From Alphaproteobacteria bacterium (lineage in GTDB: Bacteria > Pseudomonadota > Alphaproteobacteria > Ferrovibrionales > Ferrovibrionaceae): DNA of 64,000 nucleotides. Shown here piece after piece: positions 54,938 to 62,963 of this stretch (its first letter is position 1; the number at the start of each line of letters is the position of its first letter). Position numbers and translations under genes: made by a program. The DNA lies in assembly GCA_017307375.1 (NCBI GenBank), contig JAFKFH010000012.1:174825-238824 (forward strand), written 5' to 3'. Below the pieces are notes generated by a model. That model was not told the origin of the DNA, searched no databases, and saw only the letters and a program-made list of their open reading frames with translations.

Positions 54938-55917
54938 GACAGGCGCCGGCTGCGGGCCAGCAGCCAGACGAAGATCGGCCCGCCGATCGCCGCCGTCAGC
55001 ACGCCCAGCGGCATCTCGATGCGGGCGGCGGTCCGCGCCAACGTATCGACCGCGACCATGAACGCAGCGCCGAGCAGGATCGAGGCCGGCAGCAATCGGT
55101 CGAAGCGCGGGCCGACCAGCAGGCGCGCCATATGGGGTACCATCAGCCCGACCCAGCCGACAATCCCGGCAATCGCCACGACCGCGGCGGTGGCAAGCGT
55201 CGCGCCGGCAATGACGATCGCGCGCAGGCGGCGCGCCTCGACACCGAGCGCCCTGGCCTCGTCCTCGCCGAGCGACAGCACGCCGATGCGCCAGCGCAGG
55301 GCGACCAGCGGCGCCAGCCCCAGCAGCACGGCCGGCAGCACCGCCAGTACATCGGCCGCCTTGATGCCGGCGAGGCTGCCCAGCAGCCAGAAGGTGATGG
55401 CCGGCAACTGGTCGTAGGGATCGGCCAGGACCTTCACCAGCGAAATCGCGGCACCGGCCAGCGCGCCGACGACGATGCCGGCCAGCACCAGGACCAGTAC
55501 GTCCCCGCCCCCGCGCAGAGTCCGCGCCAGCAGTGCCACGGCCGCGACGGTCGCCAGCCCGCCGGCAAAGCCGACCAGCTGGATCAGCACCACGGGCAGG
55601 CCGAACAGGATGCCGATCACCGCGCCGAGCCCCGCCCCGCTCGAAACGCCGAGGATGTCAGGCGAGACCAGCGGGTTGCGGAAGACGGCCTGATAGGCCG
55701 CGCCGGCGGCAGCCAGCGCCGCGCCGGCCAGCAAGGCGGCAAGAATGCGCGGCAGGCGAATGCGCCACAGCACCGTTTCGGCCGCCTTGGGGCCGTGGCC
55801 GAACAGGGCGGAAACGACCTCGAGCGGTGGGATGCGATAGGGTCCGACCACGGCCGCGACCAGCATGGCGATGCCCAGCAACCCGGCAAGCAGCAGTAAC
55901 GCTGTCGCGATGCGCAA
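54934..55917 (-). CDS. ABC transporter permease (FecCD/BtuC type), molybdenum operon
   Basis: A 327-residue permease with about 10 helices, as in BtuC and MolB. Characteristic segments are PRILAALLAGAALAAAGAAYQAVFRNPLVSPDILGVSSGAGLGAVIGIL near 50-100, the coupling region ALGVEARRLRAIVIAGATL, and GIVGWVGLMVPHMARLLVGPRFDRLLPAS. Coupled to the ATPase by a four-base overlap, and one nt after the binding-protein stop. A MolB-like role is inferred from mop and the ModE-like box. Confidence 0.9.
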   Translation of the reverse strand: MRIATALLLLAGLLGIAMLVAAVVGPYRIPPLEVVSALFGHGPKAAETVLWRIRLPRILAALLAGAALAAAGAAYQAVFRNPLVSPDILGVSSGAGLGAVIGILFGLPVVLIQLVGFAGGLATVAAVALLARTLRGGGDVLVLVLAGIVVGALAGAAISLVKVLADPYDQLPAITFWLLGSLAGIKAADVLAVLPAVLLGLAPLVALRWRIGVLSLGEDEARALGVEARRLRAIVIAGATLATAAVVAIAGIVGWVGLMVPHMARLLVGPRFDRLLPASILLGAAFMVAVDTLARTAARIEMPLGVLTAAIGGPIFVWLLARSRRLS

Positions 55918-55918
55918 G

Positions 55919-56932
55919 TCAGCCGCCGGCCAGCAGCCGGTCGAGATCGGGGTCGGTGACGTCGACCTGGTAGAAAAGGCGATAGAAATCGCGCACCTCT
56001 GCCCGCAGATTGCCCGCTGCCTTGTCGGGATAGAGCTTGTGGAGCAGCCAGGTCAGGCCGATCAACCGGTTGACCGACGGCGGCGCATCGATGAATCCGA
56101 AAGGCAGTCCCGGAGCCAGGTAGATCCTGCCTTCGGCAACGGCGGGGACCGGCCGCCATACAGGATCGATCCTGGCGTGATCGGCGAAGGCCGGATCGAG
56201 CGTGATGATGACGCCCGGCGCCCAGGCCAGCACCTGCTCGGGCGAGACGGCGACGAGCCCGCCCTTCTCGCGCAGCCCCTCGACCACGTTGATCGCCCCG
56301 ACCCGCTCGATGATCTCGGTGTTGATCGAGCCACGCGAGCCGGTTTCCAGCCCCAGCATGCTGCGCGCGAGATAAACGCGCGGCCGGCGCTCCGCGGGCA
56401 TAGCGGCGACCGTCCGATCGACATCGGCGAAGATTCTTTCCGCCGCCCGCGCCAGCGCCTCGGCCCGCGGCATCACGCCGAGGACGTCGCCGAGCAGCCG
56501 CAGCGCCGCAGGCGTCGCCGCGAAACTGCCGTCGATCAGCAGATAGGGAATGCCGCTCTGGGCCTGGACCCGATCGGCCAGCGAGCGATAGGTATCTGCA
56601 ATAGTGCCGAAATCGACGACGATATCGGGCTTCTCGGCGATCAGCCGTTCCAGGTTCAGGGTATCGCCGCGCCCGGTCAGCCGCCCGGTCTCGGGCAGGC
56701 CGCGCACCGCCGGCTGCAGGTAAGTCAGTTCCGGCTGACGCGGTGCGCGGGACCAGCCGAGCATCGTTTCGGGCGCCAGAACATAAAGCAGCACCGAAGC
56801 CGGTGGCCCCGCCGCCAGGACGCGGGTGATCCGCTCCGGCACCTCGACGCTGCGGCCCGCCGAATCGACGACGACCCGGGCCCAGGACGGTGCCGCTACA
56901 AGTACCAGCAAGGCGACCAGCAGGCGGATCAC
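55919..56932 (-). CDS. ABC transporter substrate-binding protein (FecB/BtuF type), molybdenum operon
   Basis: A 337-residue periplasmic receptor with a Sec signal (cleavage SWA-R near residue 19). The type III binding-protein fold starts [35 protein letters not shown]. It has [11 protein letters not shown] in lobe 1, the long rigid helix around 170-190, and [20 protein letters not shown] in lobe 2. It starts with GTG, overlapping the trmO stop (GTGA). Siderophore, B12 and molybdate receptors all share this fold; the operon points to molybdate or tungstate (MolA-like). Confidence 0.85.
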   Translation of the reverse strand: MIRLLVALLVLVAAPSWARVVVDSAGRSVEVPERITRVLAAGPPASVLLYVLAPETMLGWSRAPRQPELTYLQPAVRGLPETGRLTGRGDTLNLERLIAEKPDIVVDFGTIADTYRSLADRVQAQSGIPYLLIDGSFAATPAALRLLGDVLGVMPRAEALARAAERIFADVDRTVAAMPAERRPRVYLARSMLGLETGSRGSINTEIIERVGAINVVEGLREKGGLVAVSPEQVLAWAPGVIITLDPAFADHARIDPVWRPVPAVAEGRIYLAPGLPFGFIDAPPSVNRLIGLTWLLHKLYPDKAAGNLRAEVRDFYRLFYQVDVTDPDLDRLLAGG

Positions 56933-57426
56933 GGGTCGCCCACCTCGGTATCGCCCGGCGTCGGCGGTGCGAGCGGGACGAACAGCGTGCGATCGGGCTT
57001 GATATCGAGCAGGGGCGTGCCATCAAGGCAATCAAGGCCGCGGACGAGCAGGCTTGCCCCATCGAGGCCGACCAGCGTCGCAATGGCCGTGCCGATCGGG
57101 TTCGGCCGGACCGGCGAGCGCAGCGAGAAGGTGCCGCGCACCGTGCCGTCGTCGCGCGGGCTTTGCAGCACCAGATCGCGGCGCGAGCGGTGCAGCCAGT
57201 ACAGCACTTCGAGCCGCTCGTACTCGGCAATCCCGTCGAGCGCGTCGGTCCACGGCGGGAAGATCTCGATGCGGCAGGTCGGCCCGTCGGCCCGTCCCTG
57301 GCGCGGACAGCTCATCCGCGACGCCCAGGGCGTATGGATGCGGCCGACGAAGACGAGACCGGCATCGGCGGCGCCGTCCCAGGCGATCGCCCGTTCGGCA
57401 GCGCGGATCTCGTCGCGCCGGACCAT
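56929..57426 (-). CDS. TrmO/TsaA-domain protein
   Basis: A 165-residue member of the TsaA (YaeB/TrmO) family. In E. coli, TrmO methylates t6A37 of tRNA-Thr using SAM. Family stretches are [22 protein letters not shown] (about 24-45), [31 protein letters not shown] and [20 protein letters not shown]. It is coupled to mop (TGATG) and to the binding-protein gene (GTGA). Such placement suggests a molybdenum-linked paralogue rather than housekeeping TrmO, but that is inference. The C-terminal TrmO extension of E. coli is absent. Confidence 0.87.
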   Translation of the reverse strand: MVRRDEIRAAERAIAWDGAADAGLVFVGRIHTPWASRMSCPRQGRADGPTCRIEIFPPWTDALDGIAEYERLEVLYWLHRSRRDLVLQSPRDDGTVRGTFSLRSPVRPNPIGTAIATLVGLDGASLLVRGLDCLDGTPLLDIKPDRTLFVPLAPPTPGDTEVGDP

Positions 57427-57635
57427 CAGTCGATCGCGACGAGAACGTCGGACGACTTGATCACGGCAATGGCCGGCTGGCCCTTGGCCAGATGCAAGTC
57501 GTCTACCGCCTCGTTGGTGATCGCCGCGGTCACGACGACGCCGCCGCCGATATCGATGCGGACATGCGAGGTCGTGGCACCCTTGACCACATCGACCACG
57601 GTACCCTTGAGCTGGTTGCGCGCGCTGATTTTCAT
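57426..57635 (-). CDS. mop: molbindin (Mop), molybdenum-pterin-binding protein
   Basis: A single TOBE/Mop domain of 69 residues ([29 protein letters not shown]..., split here for length). SARN-x-L-x-G-x-V and G-x-x-x-x-x-V-x-I-D-I are the defining Mop motifs, ending in [13 protein letters not shown]. Mop proteins form hexamers that store molybdate or tungstate in the cytoplasm. First gene of the operon; a ModE-like box begins 26 nt upstream. Confidence 0.93.
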   Translation of the reverse strand: MKISARNQLKGTVVDVVKGATTSHVRIDIGGGVVVTAAITNEAVDDLHLAKGQPAIAVIKSSDVLVAID

Positions 57636-57660
57636 CGTCGGCTCCTGATTGGATCGCCGA

Positions 57661-57684
57661 CGTTATATACCGTAAAATATAATG
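57661..57684. promoter_or_regulatory. ModE-like box before mop
   Basis: CGTTATAT-N8-ATATAATG, an 8-8-8 palindrome with one mismatch. The left arm CGTTATAT equals that of the E. coli modA operator. It is 26 nt upstream of mop, in the 53-nt gap after the enoyl-CoA hydratase gene. The sister site is at 54126. Confidence 0.75.
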
Positions 57685-57688
57685 AAGA

Positions 57689-58474
57689 TCAGCCCTGTTC
57701 CTGGCCCCGCCTGCGCACCGCCTCGCGCCGCCCTTCGATCTCGCCGGGTGCGATGCGCTTGTTGACCGCCCGCGACCGTTCGGTCTCCAGCGCCAGGGCC
57801 GCGCCCAGGTCCAGGGCGAAACCGTCGTCGATCAGCCGGTTGTAGGCGGTGACCATATGCGGCTGGCAGGAAGCGATGTCGGCGGCCAGCCGCCGGGCGA
57901 CGGTCATCAGTTCGTCGGCCGGCACCACGCGGTTGAGGATGCCCCAGGCCACCGCCTGCTCGGCCCCGACGAAATTGCCGGTCAGCGATATTTCCTTGGC
58001 GCGGGAGAGGCCGATCAGCCGGCTCAGCTTCTGCGACAGGCCCCAGCCGGGCATCACGCCGATGCGGGCATGGGTGTCGGCAAAGCGCGCATCCGGCCCG
58101 CCGATCAGGATGTCGCAGGCCAGCGCCAGTTCGAAGCCGCCGGTGATGGCCGGGCCATTGATCGCGGCGATCACGGGTTTCGGACAACGGGCCAGCGCCC
58201 GCACCGGATCGGTCTGCCAGCTGCCGCCGAGCGCCTCGCCGTCCGGCGAGGCCTGGCCGAGTTCCTTGAGATCGAGCCCGGCGCAGAAGGCGCGGCCGGC
58301 CCCGGCCAGGACGATCGCGCGGACGCCGTCATCGCGGGCGAGGTCGTCGATTGCCGCGACCAGGGCGCGGCGCAGGGCCAGCGACAGCGCGTTCATCGCC
58401 GTCGGCCGGTTCAGGGTCAGCACCGCATAGCCGTCGGCGGCGTGGCGGTCGATCAGCAGCAGGTCGTCGGTCAT
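57689..58474 (-). CDS. enoyl-CoA hydratase/isomerase family protein (paralogue 1)
   Basis: A 261-residue crotonase-fold protein. The oxyanion-hole region reads [15 protein letters not shown] (about 57-71) and [17 protein letters not shown]. The first catalytic Glu (GGFELAL) is kept. The second is replaced: the FGQPE position of classical hydratases reads FADTH here, so a straightforward hydratase mechanism is doubtful. Last gene of the leftward TetR-ECH-SDR-ECH-ECH unit. Substrate unknown. Confidence 0.87.
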   Translation of the reverse strand: MTDDLLLIDRHAADGYAVLTLNRPTAMNALSLALRRALVAAIDDLARDDGVRAIVLAGAGRAFCAGLDLKELGQASPDGEALGGSWQTDPVRALARCPKPVIAAINGPAITGGFELALACDILIGGPDARFADTHARIGVMPGWGLSQKLSRLIGLSRAKEISLTGNFVGAEQAVAWGILNRVVPADELMTVARRLAADIASCQPHMVTAYNRLIDDGFALDLGAALALETERSRAVNKRIAPGEIEGRREAVRRRGQEQG

Positions 58475-58486
58475 GCGGTACCCCTT

Positions 58487-59296
58487 TCAGAGATTGCGGT
58501 AGACCGGCTTGCGCTTCTCCAGAAACGCCTGCACCCCCTCGGCAAAGTCGGGCGAGCGGGTGCAAAGCACCTGGTTGCGGTCTTCCATCGCGATGACCGC
58601 TTCCAGCGAGCCGGCATCGACACTGACGTTCAGGCATTCCTTCGACAGGCTGAGCCCGAGCGGCGAGGCATGCAACATCGCCTCGACATAGGGTGCGGCC
58701 GCGTCTTCCAGCGCAGCCTCGTCGACCACCTCGGAAACGAGGCCGACCGCCAGCGCCCGCTCGGCCTCGATGAAACGGCCGGTCAGGATCAGTTCGGAGG
58801 CGACCGAAACGCCGACGAGCCGCGGCAGAAAGTAGCTCGAGCCGATGTCGCAGCCGCCCAGGCCCAGCTTGATGAAGGCGCAGTTCATGCGCGCATTGCG
58901 GGCCGCGATCCGGATGTCGGCGGCCAGCGCCATGGCAAATCCGCCGCCCGACGCCGCCCCCTGGATCAGCGCGATGATCGGCTGCGGGCAGCGGCGCATG
59001 CGCATGACGATCTCGGCGATGCGGCGCTGCGCACGCAGCGTCTCGGGAACCGAGCCCGGCCCGCCGCGGGCCTTGAACTGCTCCAGCTCGGCCTTGAGGT
59101 CGAGCCCGGCGCAGAACGCCCGGCCGGCGCCGCGCAGCACGACGACACGGGTGTCGCGCTGCTCGGCCAGGCCGTCGAAATAGTCGCCCAGCGCGTCGAT
59201 CATCACCGGATCGAGGGCATTGAGGCTGGCGGGGCGATTGAGGGTGACCCAGTCCACCCCCTCGCGATGCTCGATGGCGACCGGGCCGTTGCTCAT
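58487..59296 (-). CDS. enoyl-CoA hydratase/isomerase family protein (paralogue 2)
   Basis: A 269-residue crotonase-fold protein. It contains [29 protein letters not shown] and IQGAASGGGFAMALAADIRIAA. Both glutamates of enoyl-CoA hydratase are lost (GGFAMAL and NCAFIKLG). The segment GLGGCDIGSSYFLPRLVG is shared with a group of mycobacterial-type EchA proteins of uncertain activity. Its start touches the SDR stop, and a 12-nt gap precedes paralogue 1. Confidence 0.87.
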   Translation of the reverse strand: MSNGPVAIEHREGVDWVTLNRPASLNALDPVMIDALGDYFDGLAEQRDTRVVVLRGAGRAFCAGLDLKAELEQFKARGGPGSVPETLRAQRRIAEIVMRMRRCPQPIIALIQGAASGGGFAMALAADIRIAARNARMNCAFIKLGLGGCDIGSSYFLPRLVGVSVASELILTGRFIEAERALAVGLVSEVVDEAALEDAAAPYVEAMLHASPLGLSLSKECLNVSVDAGSLEAVIAMEDRNQVLCTRSPDFAEGVQAFLEKRKPVYRNL

Positions 59297-60054
59297 CAGC
59301 GCGGCGCCATCCGGATCGCGCCGTCGAGACGGATGGTCTCGCCGTTCAGCATCGGGTTCTCGGCCATGTGCACGGCAAGCGCGGCGTATTCCGAAGGGTC
59401 GCCGAGGCGCGACGGGAATGGCACCTGCGCCGCCAGGCTACGCTTGGCCTCGTCCGACAGGGTCATCAGCAGCGGGGTCAGGAACAGGCCGGGGGCGATG
59501 GTGTTCACGCGAATGCCGTATTGGGCGAGATCGCGGGCGATCGGCAGGGTCATGCCGACCACGCCCCCCTTCGATGCCGAATAGGCAGCCTGGCCGACCT
59601 GGCCGTCGAACGCCGCGACCGAGGCGGTGTTGATGATCAGGCCCCGCTCCTCGCCGATCAGCGGCTGGTCGAGCAGGCGGGTGGCGATCAGGCGCAGTAC
59701 ATTGAAGGTGCCGATCAGGTTGATGTTGACGATGCGGGCAAAGGCGTCCAGCGGGAAAGGCCCGTTCTTGCCGGTCGTCTTGATCGCATTGCCGGTCCCG
59801 GCGCAGTTGACCAGGATGCGCGCGACGCCATGGGCCGCCTCGGCCTGGGCGATCGCGGCCTCGACCTGCGCCTCGTTGGTCACGTCGCCGGTCAGGGCGA
59901 CACCCTTGACCTCGGCGGCGACCGCCTGGGCATTCCCGGCATTGAGGTCGAACACGGCGACCCGGGCGCCGCGGGCGGCCATGGCGCGGGCAGTGGCCGC
60001 GCCGAGACCCGAGCCGCCGCCGGTGATGAAGACGGGGGTGTTATCAAGCTGCAT
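59296..60054 (-). CDS. SDR oxidoreductase, 3-hydroxyacyl-CoA dehydrogenase type II-like
   Basis: A 252-residue classical SDR. Cofactor binding is ITGGGSGLGAATARAMAARGARVAVFDL, with Asp after the second strand, so NAD is preferred. Catalytic Ser is in NTASVAAFDGQ, and Y-x-x-x-K in QAAYSASKGG. The PFPLDAFARIVNINLIGTFNVLRLIA segment resembles the HSD10/3-hydroxyacyl-CoA dehydrogenase type II group. It would oxidise a 3-hydroxyacyl-CoA formed by a hydratase and pass it to the thiolase. Confidence 0.9.
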   Translation of the reverse strand: MQLDNTPVFITGGGSGLGAATARAMAARGARVAVFDLNAGNAQAVAAEVKGVALTGDVTNEAQVEAAIAQAEAAHGVARILVNCAGTGNAIKTTGKNGPFPLDAFARIVNINLIGTFNVLRLIATRLLDQPLIGEERGLIINTASVAAFDGQVGQAAYSASKGGVVGMTLPIARDLAQYGIRVNTIAPGLFLTPLLMTLSDEAKRSLAAQVPFPSRLGDPSEYAALAVHMAENPMLNGETIRLDGAIRMAPR

Positions 60055-60084
60055 CTGTCTTTTCCTCCCTATGGGGTTTGCGGA

Positions 60085-60861
60085 TCAGGCGCCGGCCCAG
60101 GCCGGGCGGCGCTTTTCGGCGAAAGCCCTGGGGCCTTCGCGGGCATCGGCCGACGCCCACATCGCGCGGACGCCGGGGTAATCGGCCTGGTCAGCCAGGG
60201 CCTGGGCAAGCGAGACTTCGAGGCCGCGCATGACGGCCTGCTTGGAGGCACGCACCGACATGGGGCTGGCCTGGGTGATCAGATCCGCCCAGCGGCGGGC
60301 GGCAGCCATCAGGTCGCCGGGTGCGACCACTTCGTTGACGAAGCCGAGATCGAGGCCTTCCTCGGCCGAGACGCGGCGGCTGGTCAGGATCATGCCCATC
60401 GCCCGCTTGACGCCAACCGCCCGCGGCAGGCGATGCAGCCCGCCGGCCAGCGCGGCCAGGCCGACGCGCGGTTCGGGCAAGGCGAACACCGCCGCGGACG
60501 AGGCCACGATCAGGTCGCAGGCCAACGCGATCTCGAACCCGCCGCCCATCGCCACGCCGTTGACCGCGGCGATGACCGGCTTGTCGAGGTCGAAGCGCGA
60601 GGTCAGCCCGCCGAAGCCGCTGGCCGGCATGCCGCGATGACCGCCGGCGGCTTCGATCTTCAGGTCGTGGCCGGCGCAGAAGGCGCGCGGACCGGATCCG
60701 GTCAGGATCGCCACCCACTGGCCGGGATCGGCGGCGAAGTCGTTGAACGCTGCATCCAGCTCGTCATGCGCGTCGGTATGCAGCGCGTTCAGTACCTCCG
60801 GCCGCTGCAGGGTGATGGTGGTTACCGGCCCGTCGCGTTCGATCGCGATGTATTGCGGCAT
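60085..60861 (-). CDS. enoyl-CoA hydratase (paralogue 3)
   Basis: A 258-residue crotonase-fold enzyme with both catalytic glutamates (GVAMGGGFEIALACD and FALPEPRVGL). It is the member of this cluster most likely to be a true hydratase or a CaiD-like dehydratase. The start region TTITLQRPEVLNAL and GSGPRAFCAGHDLKIE form the CoA/oxyanion pocket. It directly follows the TetR gene, sharing its transcription unit. Confidence 0.9.
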   Translation of the reverse strand: MPQYIAIERDGPVTTITLQRPEVLNALHTDAHDELDAAFNDFAADPGQWVAILTGSGPRAFCAGHDLKIEAAGGHRGMPASGFGGLTSRFDLDKPVIAAVNGVAMGGGFEIALACDLIVASSAAVFALPEPRVGLAALAGGLHRLPRAVGVKRAMGMILTSRRVSAEEGLDLGFVNEVVAPGDLMAAARRWADLITQASPMSVRASKQAVMRGLEVSLAQALADQADYPGVRAMWASADAREGPRAFAEKRRPAWAGA

Positions 60862-61515
60862 CTATTCCTCCCGTCGCAAGGTTGCGCCCAGCACCATGTC
60901 GGTGACATGGGCAATCAGCCGGCGGCGCAACTCGTCGCCGACCTCGGTCACGCCGAAGCCGTGCAGCAGCGCCTGGCGGCCGTAGAAGAGGTGGTCGCAG
61001 GCTCCGAACAGCGTGAAATAGAAGATCAGGGGATCGACGTGCCGGAACTCGCCCCGGGCGGCGCCTTCCTCGAGCAGGCGCGTTTCGAACTCGACGACCG
61101 GCTTGACGAAGAAGTCCGACACCGCCCGCGCGACCTCCGGCCCGCGGTGATGCAGCATCAGGTTGATCAGCCGGTTCAAGTAGGGCGAGCGGTAATAGGC
61201 ATTGACGATGCCGGCGACATGCAGCTTGAGCCGGGCGGTGGGCGAGGCGTCGAAGCGCAGCAGCGCCTCGAGCGCTTTCAGCGCCGACGATGCGTCGCGC
61301 TGCAGCAGCGCCAGCAGCAGGCCGTCCTTGTTGCCGAAGTGATACTTGACCAGCGCCGAGTTCAGGCCCGAGCGCCGCGCGATGTCGGCCAGCGAAATGT
61401 CGGTCTCGCCGCGCTCGATCATCAGTTCGCCGGCCGCGGCGAGCAGCCGCGTCGCCGTCGCGCCGTGGTCCGGCTCCGTCCCCAGCCTGTCGCCGATAGC
61501 GTTCGCTGCCTGCAT
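60862..61515 (-). CDS. TetR-family transcriptional regulator
   Basis: A 217-residue repressor. The helix-turn-helix is ISLADIARRSGLNSALVKYHFGNKDGLLLALL (about 40-71). The C-terminal ligand domain includes YYRSPYLNRLINLMLHHRGPEVARAVSDFFVKPVVEFE, similar to acyl-CoA-responsive TetR proteins. Divergent from the thiolase gene, with GTGATTAA/TTAATCAC half-sites between. It probably controls both directions of this catabolic cluster. Confidence 0.9.
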   Translation of the reverse strand: MQAANAIGDRLGTEPDHGATATRLLAAAGELMIERGETDISLADIARRSGLNSALVKYHFGNKDGLLLALLQRDASSALKALEALLRFDASPTARLKLHVAGIVNAYYRSPYLNRLINLMLHHRGPEVARAVSDFFVKPVVEFETRLLEEGAARGEFRHVDPLIFYFTLFGACDHLFYGRQALLHGFGVTEVGDELRRRLIAHVTDMVLGATLRREE

Positions 61516-61543
61516 TCCCGCTTCCTCGCCTACCTCTAACTAT

Positions 61544-61579
61544 GTGATTAAACCTTGGCCCGCAACTTTAATTAATCAC
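61544..61579. promoter_or_regulatory. candidate TetR operator between TetR and thiolase genes
   Basis: GTGATTAA (61544) and TTAATCAC (61572) are inverted, separated by 20 nt, in an AT-rich divergent promoter region. TTGACT at 61580 could be a -35 for the thiolase gene, with only a weak -10 at the right spacing (GATTCT). Confidence 0.45.
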
Positions 61580-61640
61580 TTGACTAAAATGAGCCGGCTG
61601 AGGATTCTCGCGACATCAATAGCCAAGGGAGGAACCGATC

Positions 61641-62813
61641 ATGGCTGAGGCATATATCGTCGCGGCGGCGCGGACGGCGGGCGGGCGCAAGGGCGGCCGG
61701 CTGTCGGGCTGGCATCCCGCCGATCTCGCCGGGGCCGTGCTCGACGAACTGATCCGCCGTACCGACGCCGATCCGGCGCTGGTCGAGGATGTGATCATGG
61801 GCTGCGTCGGCCAGGCCGGCGAGCAGTCGAACAATATCGCCCGCAATGCCGTGCTGGCATCCAGGCTGCCGGAAAGCGTGCCGGCGACCTCGGTCGACCG
61901 CCAGTGCGGCTCGTCGCAGCAGGCACTGCACTTTGCCGCCCAGGCGGTGATGTCGGGCACGATGGACGTGGTGATCGCCGCCGGCGTCGAGAGCATGTCG
62001 CGCGTGCCGATGGGGCTGCCGGTGGTGCTGCCGGCCAAGAACGGCTTCGGCGTGCCCAAGAGCGCCCATATGGAGACGCGCTATCCCGGCATCGAGTTCA
62101 GCCAGTTCACCGGCGCCGAGATGATGGCGAAGAAATACGACCTGGCGAAGGATGAACTCGACCGCTATGCGCTGGCGAGCCACCAGCGCGCGATCGCCGC
62201 GACCAATGCCGGCAAGTTCGCGGCCGAGATCCTGCCGCTCGACGTCACGCTGGCCGACGGCACCAAGGCCGTCCACGACAAGGACGAGGGCATCCGCTAC
62301 GACGCCTCGCTGGAGAGCATTGCCGGCGTCAAGCTGATCGCCGAGGGCGGCCGGGTGACGGCGGCCACCGCAAGCCAGATCTGCGACGGCGCCTCCGGCG
62401 TCATGGTGGTCAACGAGCGTGGCCTGAAGGCCCTGGGGGTCAAGCCGCTTGCCCGCGTCCACCACATGACCGTGATCGGGCATGACCCGGTGATCATGCT
62501 GGAAGCCCCGCTGCCCGCGACGCAGCGCGCCCTGCAGCGCGCCGGCATGAAGATCGACGACATCGACCTGTTCGAGGTCAATGAAGCCTTCGCGCCGGTG
62601 CCGCTGGCCTGGCTCAAGGTCACCGGTGCCGATCCGGCGCGCCTCAACGTCAACGGCGGGGCCATCGCGCTCGGCCATCCGCTGGGCGGTTCGGGCACCA
62701 AGCTGATGACGACGCTGGTCCATGCACTGCACGACCGCGGCAAGCGCTACGGCCTGCAGACGATGTGCGAGGGCGGCGGGCTCGCCAACGTCACCATCGT
62801 CGAGCGGCTGTAA
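61641..62813 (+). CDS. acetyl-CoA C-acyltransferase (thiolase)
   Basis: A 390-residue degradative-type thiolase that cleaves 3-ketoacyl-CoA to acetyl-CoA and a shortened acyl-CoA. The nucleophile is C89 in SVDRQCGSSQQ. The later active-site motifs are NEAFAPVP, GGAIALGHPLGGSGTK (His) and MCEGGGLANVTIVE (Cys). AGGGAGGAA before ATG 61641 is a strong ribosome-binding site. Divergent from the TetR unit and followed by a compound palindromic repeat and paralogue 4. Confidence 0.95.
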   Translation: MAEAYIVAAARTAGGRKGGRLSGWHPADLAGAVLDELIRRTDADPALVEDVIMGCVGQAGEQSNNIARNAVLASRLPESVPATSVDRQCGSSQQALHFAAQAVMSGTMDVVIAAGVESMSRVPMGLPVVLPAKNGFGVPKSAHMETRYPGIEFSQFTGAEMMAKKYDLAKDELDRYALASHQRAIAATNAGKFAAEILPLDVTLADGTKAVHDKDEGIRYDASLESIAGVKLIAEGGRVTAATASQICDGASGVMVVNERGLKALGVKPLARVHHMTVIGHDPVIMLEAPLPATQRALQRAGMKIDDIDLFEVNEAFAPVPLAWLKVTGADPARLNVNGGAIALGHPLGGSGTKLMTTLVHALHDRGKRYGLQTMCEGGGLANVTIVERL

Positions 62814-62824
62814 CGGCATCGTCG

Positions 62825-62921
62825 CCCCGGGCCTTGCCCGGGGCCCAGGGCAAGGGCGGGCCACTTGCGAAGCCCCTTGCCCTGGATGCCGGATCTCCGC
62901 TCCGCTATATCCGGGATGACG
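62825..62921. repeat. compound palindromic repeat element
   Basis: Three nested stem-loops. CCCCGGG-N5-CCCGGGG is at 62825-62843. CCAGGGCAAGGG pairs perfectly with CCCTTGCCCTGG over 62845-62885. CCGGAT and ATCCGG enclose 62889-62914, ending near GGATGACG. This is the layout of the dispersed intergenic palindromes (often ending CCGGGATGACG) found in many alphaproteobacteria. It fills most of the gap between thiolase and the next gene and could end or stabilise the thiolase mRNA. Confidence 0.75.
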
Positions 62922-62963
62922 ACCGCAGAACACGCCTGCCGCTGCCTATCCAGGGAGGAAGAC

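Noticed and set aside
54185..56932. Iron-siderophore or B12 importer
   Set aside because: Family fits, but no TonB receptor or iron-box is seen, and the operon starts with mop behind a ModE-like box; molybdate/tungstate is the better reading, not proven.
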